DNA of 8,152 nucleotides from Thermomicrobiales bacterium (lineage in GTDB: Bacteria; Chloroflexota; Chloroflexia; Thermomicrobiales; UBA6265): the NCBI GenBank assembly GCA_025937615.1, contig JAICRA010000051.1, forward strand, positions 1-8,152, written 5' to 3'. Each line of letters begins with the position of its first letter. Positions within the stretch are counted from its first letter, which is position 1. Below, piece by piece: positions 1 to 5,789 of the stretch. The notes beneath the pieces are model-generated. The model did not search any database, had not been told where the DNA came from, and was given only the letters and a program-made list of their open reading frames with translations. The position numbers and the translations under genes are program-made.

Positions 1-14
1 GGAGCTTCGCGCAA

Positions 15-449
15 ATGGAAATCAGCGGGCAGCATCGCTTCTCAGCGCCGCGGGAGCGCGTGTGGGAACTCTTGCTCGATCCAAAGATTCTGCAACAGTG
101 TCTTCCAGGCGCCGAGGAGATGGTCGAAGTGGGTCCTGAAGAGTACGAGGCCCGCTTGAAGATCGGCGTGGCGGCGATTCGCGGCACGTACCAAGGTCGC
201 GTCAAGATCGTCGAAAAGGACGAACCGACCTCGTACCGCATGGCGGTCGAAGGGAAGGGTCCAGCCGGACAGATCTCGGGCGACGCGAAGATCGATCTTG
301 CGCAGGACGGTGAAGGGACGCTCGTGAACTGGGTCGGCAACGCCAACGTGCGCGGCACTCTGGCCCGCGTCGGCGGCCGGGTGATGCAGCCGGCGGCAAA
401 GATGATCGTCGGTCAGTTCTTCTCCTGTCTGGAACAGAAAGTCAGTTAG
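15..449 (+). CDS. coxG: CoxG-type SRPBCC protein (CO dehydrogenase subunit G family)
   Basis: A 144-residue protein that is one SRPBCC/START-like domain of the CoxG family. The N-terminus (MEISGQHRFSAPRERVWELL) is the typical first strand and helix, followed by the DP-x8-CLPGAE segment (residues 22-34), the GTYQGRV strand (57-63) and the C-terminal helix ending AKMIVGQFFSCLEQ (128-141). Members accompany molybdenum-containing CO dehydrogenases; they are linked to enzyme maturation or membrane association, and mycobacterial work points to quinone handling. The context agrees: coxS and coxM follow on the same strand. GGAG at bases 1-4 lies 10 nt before the ATG, so the start is plausible, but what precedes it is outside the window. 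The protein stops directly after the SRPBCC fold, without the hydrophobic C-terminal tail found in some CoxG proteins. Family assignment is secure; the exact role is inferred. Confidence 0.9.
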   Translation: MEISGQHRFSAPRERVWELLLDPKILQQCLPGAEEMVEVGPEEYEARLKIGVAAIRGTYQGRVKIVEKDEPTSYRMAVEGKGPAGQISGDAKIDLAQDGEGTLVNWVGNANVRGTLARVGGRVMQPAAKMIVGQFFSCLEQKVS

Positions 450-473
450 TCGGTCAGTCGGTTAGTCGGTCAG
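448..473 (+). repeat. 8-bp tandem repeat AGTCGGTY, three copies
   Basis: Directly visible: AGTCGGTC (448-455), AGTCGGTT (456-463) and AGTCGGTC (464-471), followed by AG. The array begins inside the coxG stop codon and fills the first part of the coxG-coxS gap. It also supplies the left arm of the hairpin at 451-510. Confidence 0.85.
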
Positions 474-510
474 CAGGCGACGCTCTGCTTCCTGACTTCC
501 CGACTGACCG
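451..510 (+). other. Intergenic imperfect hairpin between coxG and coxS
   Basis: CGGTCAGTCGG (451-461) is the exact reverse complement of 500-510, an 11-bp outer stem. Inside it, GTCAG (469-473) pairs with CTGAC (492-496), and AGCAG (472-476) can pair with CTGCT (485-489); the last two share bases 472-473, so they are partly alternative. No U-run follows, so it does not look like an intrinsic terminator. It could act as an mRNA processing or stability element, or as an attenuator setting the coxG to coxSM ratio. The structure is visible; the function is a guess. Confidence 0.55.
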
Positions 511-537
511 GCTTCATACTCGGGGGTAGGAGTGCGC

Positions 538-1050
538 GTGCCGATCGCATTGACAGTCAACGGCGTTGAGCGCCGGGCCGAAGTCGAGCCCAGGACGCTC
601 CTGGTGCAGTATCTCCGTAATGAACTGGCGCTAACCGGGGCGCACATTGGTTGCGAGACGAGCCAGTGCGGCGCCTGCACGGTGCTGATGGACGGGCAAG
701 CGGTCAAGAGCTGCACGATCCTCGCGGTCCAGGCTGACGGCGCCGCGGTGACGACCATCGAAGGTCTGGCTCCGGTCGGAACGCTACACCCGGTACAGTT
801 GGCGTTCTGGAACGAGCATGGCCTGCAGTGTGGGTTCTGCACGCCGGGGATGGTCCTCTCCACCGTCGCGCTCCTCGCCGACGATCCCGATCCCAGTGAG
901 GAGTCGATCCGACACGGGTTGGAGGGGAACATCTGCCGCTGCACCGGTTATCACAACATCGTCCGCTCTGTGCAGACGGCCGCGAAAAACTTGGCCGCGG
1001 GAGCGACTCCCGAGCCGCTGTCGAGTCGCGATTCGGCGCAAGCGAGGTAG
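538..1050 (+). CDS. coxS: CoxS-type 2Fe-2S small subunit of molybdenum hydroxylase
   Basis: Iron-sulfur subunit of the xanthine dehydrogenase/CO dehydrogenase family; it relays electrons from the molybdenum site of the large subunit to FAD in CoxM. All eight cysteine ligands are present. Numbered from the GTG at 538, the N-terminal plant-ferredoxin-type cluster uses C39, C44, C47 and C59 ([12 protein letters not shown]), and the C-terminal helical domain uses C98, C101, C133 and C135 (QCGFC and CRC). The Gln before CGFC is the conserved residue near the molybdenum cofactor. The start is chosen at GTG 538 because GGAG (529-532) sits 5 nt before it; a GTG at 532 would add two residues but overlaps that ribosome binding site. 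Length (170 residues) is normal for the family. coxM follows 4 nt after the stop, so the two are surely co-transcribed. Without the large subunit, a related hydroxylase acting on another substrate cannot be excluded. Confidence 0.92.
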   Translation: MPIALTVNGVERRAEVEPRTLLVQYLRNELALTGAHIGCETSQCGACTVLMDGQAVKSCTILAVQADGAAVTTIEGLAPVGTLHPVQLAFWNEHGLQCGFCTPGMVLSTVALLADDPDPSEESIRHGLEGNICRCTGYHNIVRSVQTAAKNLAAGATPEPLSSRDSAQAR

Positions 1051-1054
1051 TGCG

Positions 1055-1927
1055 ATGAACCCTTCACAGTTTGCCTACCAGCGCGCCGGAAGTGTCGAGG
1101 AAGCGATTGCGCTCTTAGAGGAGCATGGGGAGAACGCCAAACTGATCGCTGGCGGCCACAGTTTGCTGCCCATCATGAAGTTGCGTCTGGCGGAGCCGGA
1201 AACACTGGTCGACATCGGGCACATCCCGGAGTTGAGGGGGGTGCGGCAGGCCGATGGCGAGATCGCGATCGGTGCGTTGACTACACATCATCAGATTGCT
1301 TCCGCCACTGAGGTCCGATCCGCGGTTCCGCTCCTCGCGGACACGGCGGCACGCGTTGGCGACCGGCAAGTTCGTAACCGGGGCACGATCGGCGGCGCGG
1401 TTGCACACGCCGACGCGGCCGCTGACTATCCGGCAGCGATCCTCGCTCTCGACGCGTCGATCGTCGCCAGGGGACCTCAAGGCGAGCGACGAATTCCGGC
1501 GCGGGAGTTCTTTCTCGATTTCCTCACGACCGCGTTGCAGCCGGACGAGATCCTGACCGAGATCCTCATTTCGCGTCCGGCAGAAGGACACGGCTGGAGT
1601 TACCAGAAATTGGCGAACCAGGCGTCGGGATACGCCATCGTCGGGGTTGGGGTGGTGGTGGCCCTCGACGGCCAGAGCGCGGCGGCGGATGTTCGCGTCG
1701 GTGTCACCGGTGCCGCAGCCGTTGCGTGGCGGGCAGAGGCAACGGAGACGGCGCTGCGTGGTCAGCGGCTGGACGATGGCGTTGTTACCGCGGCGGCCGA
1801 TCTGGTCGATGGCGGGATCGATTTCCTGGATGATCTTCATGGCTCCGCCGAGTACCGGCGCCGCGTCACGCGCGGCCTCACCCGCCGCGCCATCGTCGAG
1901 GCCGGCGGACGGGCTCGCCAAGGCTGA
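1055..1927 (+). CDS. coxM: CoxM-type FAD-binding medium subunit of molybdenum hydroxylase
   Basis: A 290-residue FAD subunit that takes electrons from the CoxS clusters and passes them to the respiratory chain or another acceptor. Two FAD-binding signatures are clear: AGGHSLLPIMKLR (residues 32-44) and TIGGAVAHADAAADYPA (111-127). The C-terminal part (about 175-285) matches the CO dehydrogenase flavoprotein C-terminal domain. The ATG at 1055 is chosen because the protein then begins at the usual family position (MNPSQFAYQRAGSVEEA) and GAGG (1044-1047) lies 7 nt upstream. The frame is open back to 818, but that stretch lies on top of coxS coding. The gene converges on the acyl-CoA dehydrogenase with only 9 bp between stop codons. 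No coxL follows, so the order here is G-S-M and any large subunit must lie upstream of the window or elsewhere. Confidence 0.92.
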   Translation: MNPSQFAYQRAGSVEEAIALLEEHGENAKLIAGGHSLLPIMKLRLAEPETLVDIGHIPELRGVRQADGEIAIGALTTHHQIASATEVRSAVPLLADTAARVGDRQVRNRGTIGGAVAHADAAADYPAAILALDASIVARGPQGERRIPAREFFLDFLTTALQPDEILTEILISRPAEGHGWSYQKLANQASGYAIVGVGVVVALDGQSAAADVRVGVTGAAAVAWRAEATETALRGQRLDDGVVTAAADLVDGGIDFLDDLHGSAEYRRRVTRGLTRRAIVEAGGRARQG

Positions 1928-1936
1928 GTTTTTCGG

Positions 1937-3151
1937 TCAATACGACCGCGGGAGGCCCAGGACATGCTGGGCTAGATAGCTCAGCACCAGATTGTTCGAC
2001 ACCGGGGCAACTCGGTAGAGCCGCGTCTCGCGGAACTTGCGCTCGACATCCCGTTCGGCGTTGAATCCGTGGCCGCCGAGGGTATCGACGGCGGCGTTCG
2101 CGGCCCCCCAGCTTGCCTCGGACGCCAGCAATTTGGCGGTATTCGCCTCGGCGCCGCAAGGGAGATTGGCATCGAATCGAGCGGTGGCGCGGCGCGCCAT
2201 CAGATCGGCTGCTTCGACCTGCGCCCACGCCATAGCCAAGGGAAACTGGATCCCCTGGTTGGCGCCAATGGGGCGCCCAAAAACCTCCCGCGTCTTCGCG
2301 TGTCCTGCAGCTCGCTCGATGAACCATCGCCCGTCGCCGACGCATTCGGCGGCGATGAGGATGCGCTCCGCGTTCCAGCCATCGAGGACGTGCCGGAATC
2401 CCATGCCTTCGGCGCCGATCAGTGCATCGGCGGAAACCCGCAACGCATCAATCGTCACCTCGTTGGTCTCGTTGTTCATCAGCATGCGAAGCGGACGAAG
2501 CTGGATAGCCTCGCCAGCCTCCCTAAGATCAATCAGGAAGAGACTAAGACCGGCGGTGGGACGAGAGTCGTCGCGAGGTGACGTACGCGCCAGCAGCACC
2601 ATGAGATCGGAATGCTGTACTCGCGAAATGAAGATCTTGCGACCGGTGATGACGTAGTCGTTGCCGTCCCGGACGGCTGCGGTCTCGATGCGGGTCGTGT
2701 CCGTCCCGGCCGTTGGTTCGGTAACCGCAAACGCCTGCAGGCGCACCGCGCCAGAGGCGATTTGCGGCAGGTAGCGCTCCTTCTGCTCCTCCGAGCCATG
2801 GCGAAGCAACGTACCCATCACGTACATCTGAGCGTGGGCGGGACCCGCGTACCCGCCACTCTCGTTGATCTCTTGCAGGATGGCGGCGGCTTCGCGCAAA
2901 CCGTACCCGAGCCCGCCGTAACGCGTTGGAATGAGTGCGGCTAGCCAGCCGGCGTCGGTCAGGGCCTGCACGAACGCCTCGGGATACCCTCGCCTTTGAT
3001 CCAGATCGCGCCAGTACGCATCAGGAAACTGCATGCAGAGGGCGCGCACTTCACGTCGCAATCTCAGGATCTCCGGAGGATCCGCAAACGGATCGATGTC
3101 GGTCTTCGCGCCCAACTCCTCTCTCATCAGAATGATCGTTTCCTCGCCCAT
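1937..3151 (-). CDS. Acyl-CoA dehydrogenase family flavoprotein
   Basis: A 404-residue FAD enzyme of the acyl-CoA dehydrogenase family, expected to introduce an alpha-beta double bond into an acyl-CoA and pass electrons to an electron-transfer flavoprotein. Order: N-terminal helical domain (about 25-138), beta domain opening with the signature AVTEPTAGTD (142-151) and GRKIFIS (170-176), and C-terminal helical domain with REVFGRPIGANQGIQF (288-303) and LGGHGFNAERDVERKFRE (358-375). The usual IYEGT motif with the catalytic glutamate is missing: the segment reads RLYRVAPVSNN (377-387), with Pro383 at about the Glu position. E262 (NAERILIA, 261-268) aligns with the alternative base used by isovaleryl-CoA dehydrogenase, so an active enzyme is likely. 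Start ATG at 3151; a second ATG at 3127 (Met9) has GAGGAA 12 nt upstream and is possible. Divergent from the enoyl-CoA hydratase across 97 bp. Substrate unknown. Confidence 0.9.
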   Translation of the reverse strand: MGEETIILMREELGAKTDIDPFADPPEILRLRREVRALCMQFPDAYWRDLDQRRGYPEAFVQALTDAGWLAALIPTRYGGLGYGLREAAAILQEINESGGYAGPAHAQMYVMGTLLRHGSEEQKERYLPQIASGAVRLQAFAVTEPTAGTDTTRIETAAVRDGNDYVITGRKIFISRVQHSDLMVLLARTSPRDDSRPTAGLSLFLIDLREAGEAIQLRPLRMLMNNETNEVTIDALRVSADALIGAEGMGFRHVLDGWNAERILIAAECVGDGRWFIERAAGHAKTREVFGRPIGANQGIQFPLAMAWAQVEAADLMARRATARFDANLPCGAEANTAKLLASEASWGAANAAVDTLGGHGFNAERDVERKFRETRLYRVAPVSNNLVLSYLAQHVLGLPRSY

Positions 3152-3194
3152 TGCCGCTCGTGTTCGAGAGGCGCGATCCTACGGCGAGTGACGG

Positions 3195-3216
3195 CGGGAT
3201 GGCAAACTCCGTCCCG
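3195..3216. promoter_or_regulatory. Imperfect dyad in the divergent dehydrogenase/hydratase promoter region
   Basis: CGGGATGG (3195-3202) and CCGTCCCG (3209-3216) are inverted copies matching at 7 of 8 positions around a 6-bp spacer. It lies in the 97-bp region between the two divergent starts, where an operator controlling both genes could sit. No convincing -35/-10 pair was found. Candidate only. Confidence 0.25.
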
Positions 3217-3234
3217 GACGTAGCAAAGTCGAGT

Positions 3235-3242
3235 GAGGGGAG
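3235..3242 (+). promoter_or_regulatory. Ribosome binding site of the enoyl-CoA hydratase gene
   Basis: GAGGGGAG ends 6 nt before the ATG at 3249. This is one of the strongest Shine-Dalgarno matches in the window and fixes that start. Confidence 0.75.
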
Positions 3243-3248
3243 ACGGTC

Positions 3249-4055
3249 ATGAGACGAACAGAGGGAGCGCTCCCGCCGTCGGTGCTGCTCACTGTTGACA
3301 GCGAAAGCCATCTGGCAACGCTTACGCTGAACCGGCCGGAGGCGCTCAACGCCATCAGCCGTCAACTCGCGGCGGAATTGCTGAAAATGTGCAGTGCCCT
3401 TTCCGATCGAGACGACGTCCGGGTCACCATCGTTTCCGGTGCCGGGGAGCGTGCCTTCTGCGCGGGCGCCGACCTCAAAGAGCGGCGGATGCTCTCTCGG
3501 GGAGAGCGGACCGCCCACACGGTGGCGATCGAAGCCGCCGCCGAAGCGCTGGCGGCCTTGCCGATGCCGACCATTGCGGCAGTGCGCGGCTTTGCCCTCG
3601 CGGGGGGCGCCGAACTGGCCATCGCCTGCGATCTCCGTGTCGCCGCGGAGGATGCCACTTTTGGTTTCCCTGAGGTGAAGATCGGCATTTTCCCTGGAGC
3701 GGGCGGTGCGCTGCGATTGCCGCAGATTGTCGGCGGCGGCGCCGCGCGCGATCTGCTCTTTACCGGGCGACGGGTAACGGCGGAGGAGGCGTACCGACTG
3801 GGGTTGGTCGACCGGCTCGCGCCCGTCGACTCAGTCCTGCAGAGCGCGGCCGAGCTTGCGGCCTCGATTGCCGCAAACGCGCCGCTGGCCGTAAGGGCGG
3901 TGAAGACCGCCCTGAGGGAGACTTACGGCACGCCGTTTGAGGATGCCCGCCGCGCCGTCAACACGCTGCGAGCCCCCCTCGACAACACGGATGACTACGA
4001 AGAAGGTCTGGCGGCGTTCGTGAACAGGCGCTCGCCGCGCTTTACCGGTCGCTGA
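3249..4055 (+). CDS. Enoyl-CoA hydratase/isomerase (crotonase) family protein
   Basis: A 268-residue crotonase-fold enzyme, normal family length, expected to add water across a 2-enoyl-CoA. The oxyanion-hole motif FCAGADLKE is at residues 70-78 and the second half VRGFALAGGAELAIACD at 112-128. Both glutamates of the classic hydratase active site are kept: E122 (GGAE) and E142 (FPEVKIG), followed by FPGAGGALRLP (148-158) and the trimerisation tail (about 195-268). Both acidic residues point to a real hydratase rather than an isomerase or hydrolase. The motif spacing resembles methylglutaconyl-CoA hydratase-like members, but substrate cannot be told from sequence. The adjacent divergent acyl-CoA dehydrogenase could supply its substrate. 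The 3' end overlaps the BtpA-family gene tail to tail by 14 bp. Confidence 0.92.
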   Translation: MRRTEGALPPSVLLTVDSESHLATLTLNRPEALNAISRQLAAELLKMCSALSDRDDVRVTIVSGAGERAFCAGADLKERRMLSRGERTAHTVAIEAAAEALAALPMPTIAAVRGFALAGGAELAIACDLRVAAEDATFGFPEVKIGIFPGAGGALRLPQIVGGGAARDLLFTGRRVTAEEAYRLGLVDRLAPVDSVLQSAAELAASIAANAPLAVRAVKTALRETYGTPFEDARRAVNTLRAPLDNTDDYEEGLAAFVNRRSPRFTGR

Positions 4056-4860
4056 CCGTCCTAGCGATGGCGACAAGTGCCCGCACCCGGTTGGGATCGA
4101 CTCGATTGGCGACGATCCCGTCGACCTTGGCTGCTGTGCCGATAATCGCACCATCGGCAACCGCCAGCAGCGAGGGGAGGGTCTCCTCTGTCGCGCCACT
4201 GCCGATATAGATCGGCGTACTGGGCAGGACCGCTCGCACTGCTTGCAGATCGGCGAGCTTCGTCGGGCGTCCGGTACCCGTGCCGGAAACAATCACCGCG
4301 CCTGCGAGGCCACGCTCGACGGCGTCTTCTGCCAGTTCGCAGATCGGGCGCTTGGAGAGCGGCGCGGCGTGCTTGACATCGACATCCGCCCAGACGGCTA
4401 TGGGAGCGTCCAGGCGACGGATGAGCGCCTGGACGGCGTCGGCCCGTCCCTCGATCAGTCCCTGGTCGGTCACCGCCGCCCCGGCATAGACATTGGCGCG
4501 GACAAATTGGCCGCCTGCGAGTGCCGCGATGGCGACTGCGGCTTCCACGTCATTGCGAAGGACGTTCACGCCGACGGGAAGTCCGCTCTCGGCGCATGCC
4601 ACCGAGACAGCCAGCGTCATGGCGGAAACCGTTTCCGGCCCGACAGCTCCCTTGTGGAAGGGTACGTCGCCAAAGTTTTCAACGACGAGCGCGTTCGCTC
4701 CGCCGCCCGCCCAGGCCGCCGCATCCCAGCGGACTGCTTCCAGAATCGCCCCCATATGGCGTGCGGACTCACCCCTCGCCGAACCCGGAAGCGGAGGAAG
4801 ATGGATGACGCCAACGATGCGAAACACCGGAGCGGCCCTCGCCTCTGGCTGGTTTTTCAT
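4042..4860 (-). CDS. BtpA/SgcQ family TIM-barrel protein
   Basis: A 272-residue protein of the BtpA/SgcQ family. Hallmark segments in order are GVIHLPPLPGS (17-27), ENFGDVPF (61-68), GVNVLRND (97-104), VRANVYAG (120-127), ADVDVKHA (158-165), VSGTGTG (191-197) and IGSG (219-222), matching the strands and phosphate-binding loops of a (beta/alpha)8 barrel. In cyanobacteria BtpA is needed for photosystem I accumulation; SgcQ belongs to a sugar-utilisation cluster in E. coli. In non-photosynthetic bacteria the function is unknown, and nothing nearby suggests photosynthesis. The start overlaps the stop of the upstream small membrane protein gene (TAATG) and has no good ribosome binding site of its own, so translational coupling is likely. 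A soluble enzyme working with a membrane partner is a reasonable guess. Confidence 0.88.
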   Translation of the reverse strand: MKNQPEARAAPVFRIVGVIHLPPLPGSARGESARHMGAILEAVRWDAAAWAGGGANALVVENFGDVPFHKGAVGPETVSAMTLAVSVACAESGLPVGVNVLRNDVEAAVAIAALAGGQFVRANVYAGAAVTDQGLIEGRADAVQALIRRLDAPIAVWADVDVKHAAPLSKRPICELAEDAVERGLAGAVIVSGTGTGRPTKLADLQAVRAVLPSTPIYIGSGATEETLPSLLAVADGAIIGTAAKVDGIVANRVDPNRVRALVAIARTVSDR

Positions 4861-5063
4861 TAGCGGCCAGCCCGAGCCGAAACGAGTCCGGCGGCAGCGG
4901 CACCAACCGCAAACAGGAGCAGGAAGACCGCGAAGAGGGTAAAACCGCCGCGGGAGCGAACGGCCTGAGGATCGTGGCGCACGTACCGCGCGTAGAGTAG
5001 AGAGAGAGCCAGGACCAGCGCACCGCCGGCCACGCCAAAATAGATCAGCGCCTGGGGGCCCAC
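4860..5063 (-). CDS. Small two-helix membrane protein coupled to the BtpA-family gene
   Basis: No family recognised. From the GTG at 5063 the protein has 67 residues with two hydrophobic helices: about residues 5-27 (ALIYFGVAGGALVLALSLLY, then ARY) and about 40-63 (GFTLFAVFLLLFAVGAAAAG onward), joined by a charged loop (VRHDPQAVRSRG). Both ends are short, so it is almost all membrane. GTG 5063 is preferred because GAGGAG (plus-strand CTCCTC, 5068-5073) lies 4 nt upstream; an ATG at 5096 would add 11 residues and has a weaker AAGGG upstream. Its stop shares one base with the BtpA-family start (TAATG). That overlap, the helix pattern and the clean ribosome binding site argue that this is a real gene. 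Confidence 0.65.
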   Translation of the reverse strand: MGPQALIYFGVAGGALVLALSLLYARYVRHDPQAVRSRGGFTLFAVFLLLFAVGAAAAGLVSARAGR

Positions 5064-5160
5064 GCCACTCCTCACTCCGTCAATCGGCCGCGGCATCTGC
5101 CCTTGTCAGCGAGGAGAATGGTACCGCGCCCCGTGAATCCGACCTGGGCTACACTCATAG

Positions 5161-5177
5161 TGACAGCGAAACTGTCA
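5161..5177. promoter_or_regulatory. Perfect inverted repeat TGACAG-N5-CTGTCA, candidate operator
   Basis: TGACAG (5161-5166), spacer CGAAA, CTGTCA (5172-5177): a perfect 6-bp dyad in the 129-bp region between the divergent BtpA-side operon and the MerR-family gene. Many MerR-family genes are autoregulated through a dyad in their own promoter region, so this is the natural candidate site. The half-sites resemble -35 hexamers (GTGACA on plus, ATGACA on minus), but I found no good -10 at standard or 19-20 bp spacing, so the promoter is not defined. Confidence 0.5.
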
Positions 5178-5225
5178 TCATCGAAGGACCTCTGGCGATC
5201 CGAGCCTATGGTTATGGAGCGGGGT

Positions 5226-5789
5226 ATGCTAATGGGGAGCGACAACCGAGACGGACGAGCTGGCGACGGGCGGCCACGAGCGACCCAATCGCGCCCTCGC
5301 ATATCGCGGCAGCGGGGTGGTTCGCTACCGGTTGGCAGTGCCGCGATCGGGACTAGGTCGCCAGACCCGTACCGGTACACGATGGCCGATCTCGAGGCGG
5401 AATCAGGACTCTCGGCGCGCACGATCCGTTTCTACATCACCGAGGGGCTGCTTCCCCCCGCTCGTGGCCGCGGCGTCGGGGCCACGTACAGCCCGGCGCA
5501 TCTGCTCAGACTCAAAGCTATCGAGCTGCTCAAGAAAGACAACACTCCGTTGCAGCAGATCCGGCAGCGCCTTCAGGACATGCGTGACGCGGAGCTCGCC
5601 GCCATGCTCGAAGTCGAGACGGCGCCGCCCGAAGACCGCTGGCGTCGCGTCATGCTTCACCCCGACCTCGAGCTTCACGTGCGCGAGCGGGGGGGGCGCA
5701 GTCGTGACTACACCTTCGAGAAAGTCGTGGACCTGATCGTGAAGCAGTCGGAGATCCTGATCGACCAGCAGCTGCGGGATGCTGACTGA
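5226..5789 (+). CDS. MerR-family transcriptional regulator
   Basis: From the ATG at 5226 the protein has 187 residues. Residues about 50-118 form a MerR winged-helix domain: YTMADLEAESGLSARTIRFY (51-70) is the helix-turn-helix, ITEGLLPPARGRG the wing, and TYSPAHLLRLKAIELLKKDN the following helices. The C-terminal part (about 125-187) is mostly helical and charged, and has no cysteine or known ligand-binding domain, so the effector is unknown. An Arg/Gly/Ser-rich, probably disordered tail of about 48 residues precedes the domain, which is unusual. Start choice: GGAG (5217-5220) lies 5 nt before ATG 5226; ATG 5232 is also possible. The frame is open back to 5103 but that part crosses the dyad at 5161-5177. 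The stop overlaps the next gene's start by one base. Confidence 0.85.
   Translation: MLMGSDNRDGRAGDGRPRATQSRPRISRQRGGSLPVGSAAIGTRSPDPYRYTMADLEAESGLSARTIRFYITEGLLPPARGRGVGATYSPAHLLRLKAIELLKKDNTPLQQIRQRLQDMRDAELAAMLEVETAPPEDRWRRVMLHPDLELHVRERGGRSRDYTFEKVVDLIVKQSEILIDQQLRDAD

Noticed and set aside
818..1054. Upstream extension of the coxM frame
   Set aside because: It lies over the cysteine-coding end of coxS, matches nothing in CoxM proteins, and the ATG at 1055 has its own ribosome binding site and the correct family N-terminus.
1115..1921. Minus-strand open frame (268 codons) opposite coxM
   Set aside because: Shadow of coxM, whose FAD motifs are intact; the antisense product is Arg-rich and low in structure.
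1929..1948. T-run next to a CGGTC/GACCG stem at the coxM end as an intrinsic terminator
   Set aside because: For plus-strand RNA the T-run precedes the stem, and for minus-strand RNA the stem is followed by A residues, so neither orientation gives stem then U-tract.
1955..1972. GCCCAG-N6-CTGGGC hairpin as a terminator after coxM
   Set aside because: It codes for the conserved C-terminus of the acyl-CoA dehydrogenase and is not followed by a T-run.
5103..5225. Upstream extension of the MerR-family frame to an ATG at 5103
   Set aside because: It runs across the TGACAG dyad and most of the divergent control region; a better start with GGAG upstream exists at 5226.
5369..5378. 10-bp palindrome GTACCGGTAC
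   Set aside because: Inside regulator coding sequence, short, and expected by chance at this GC content.
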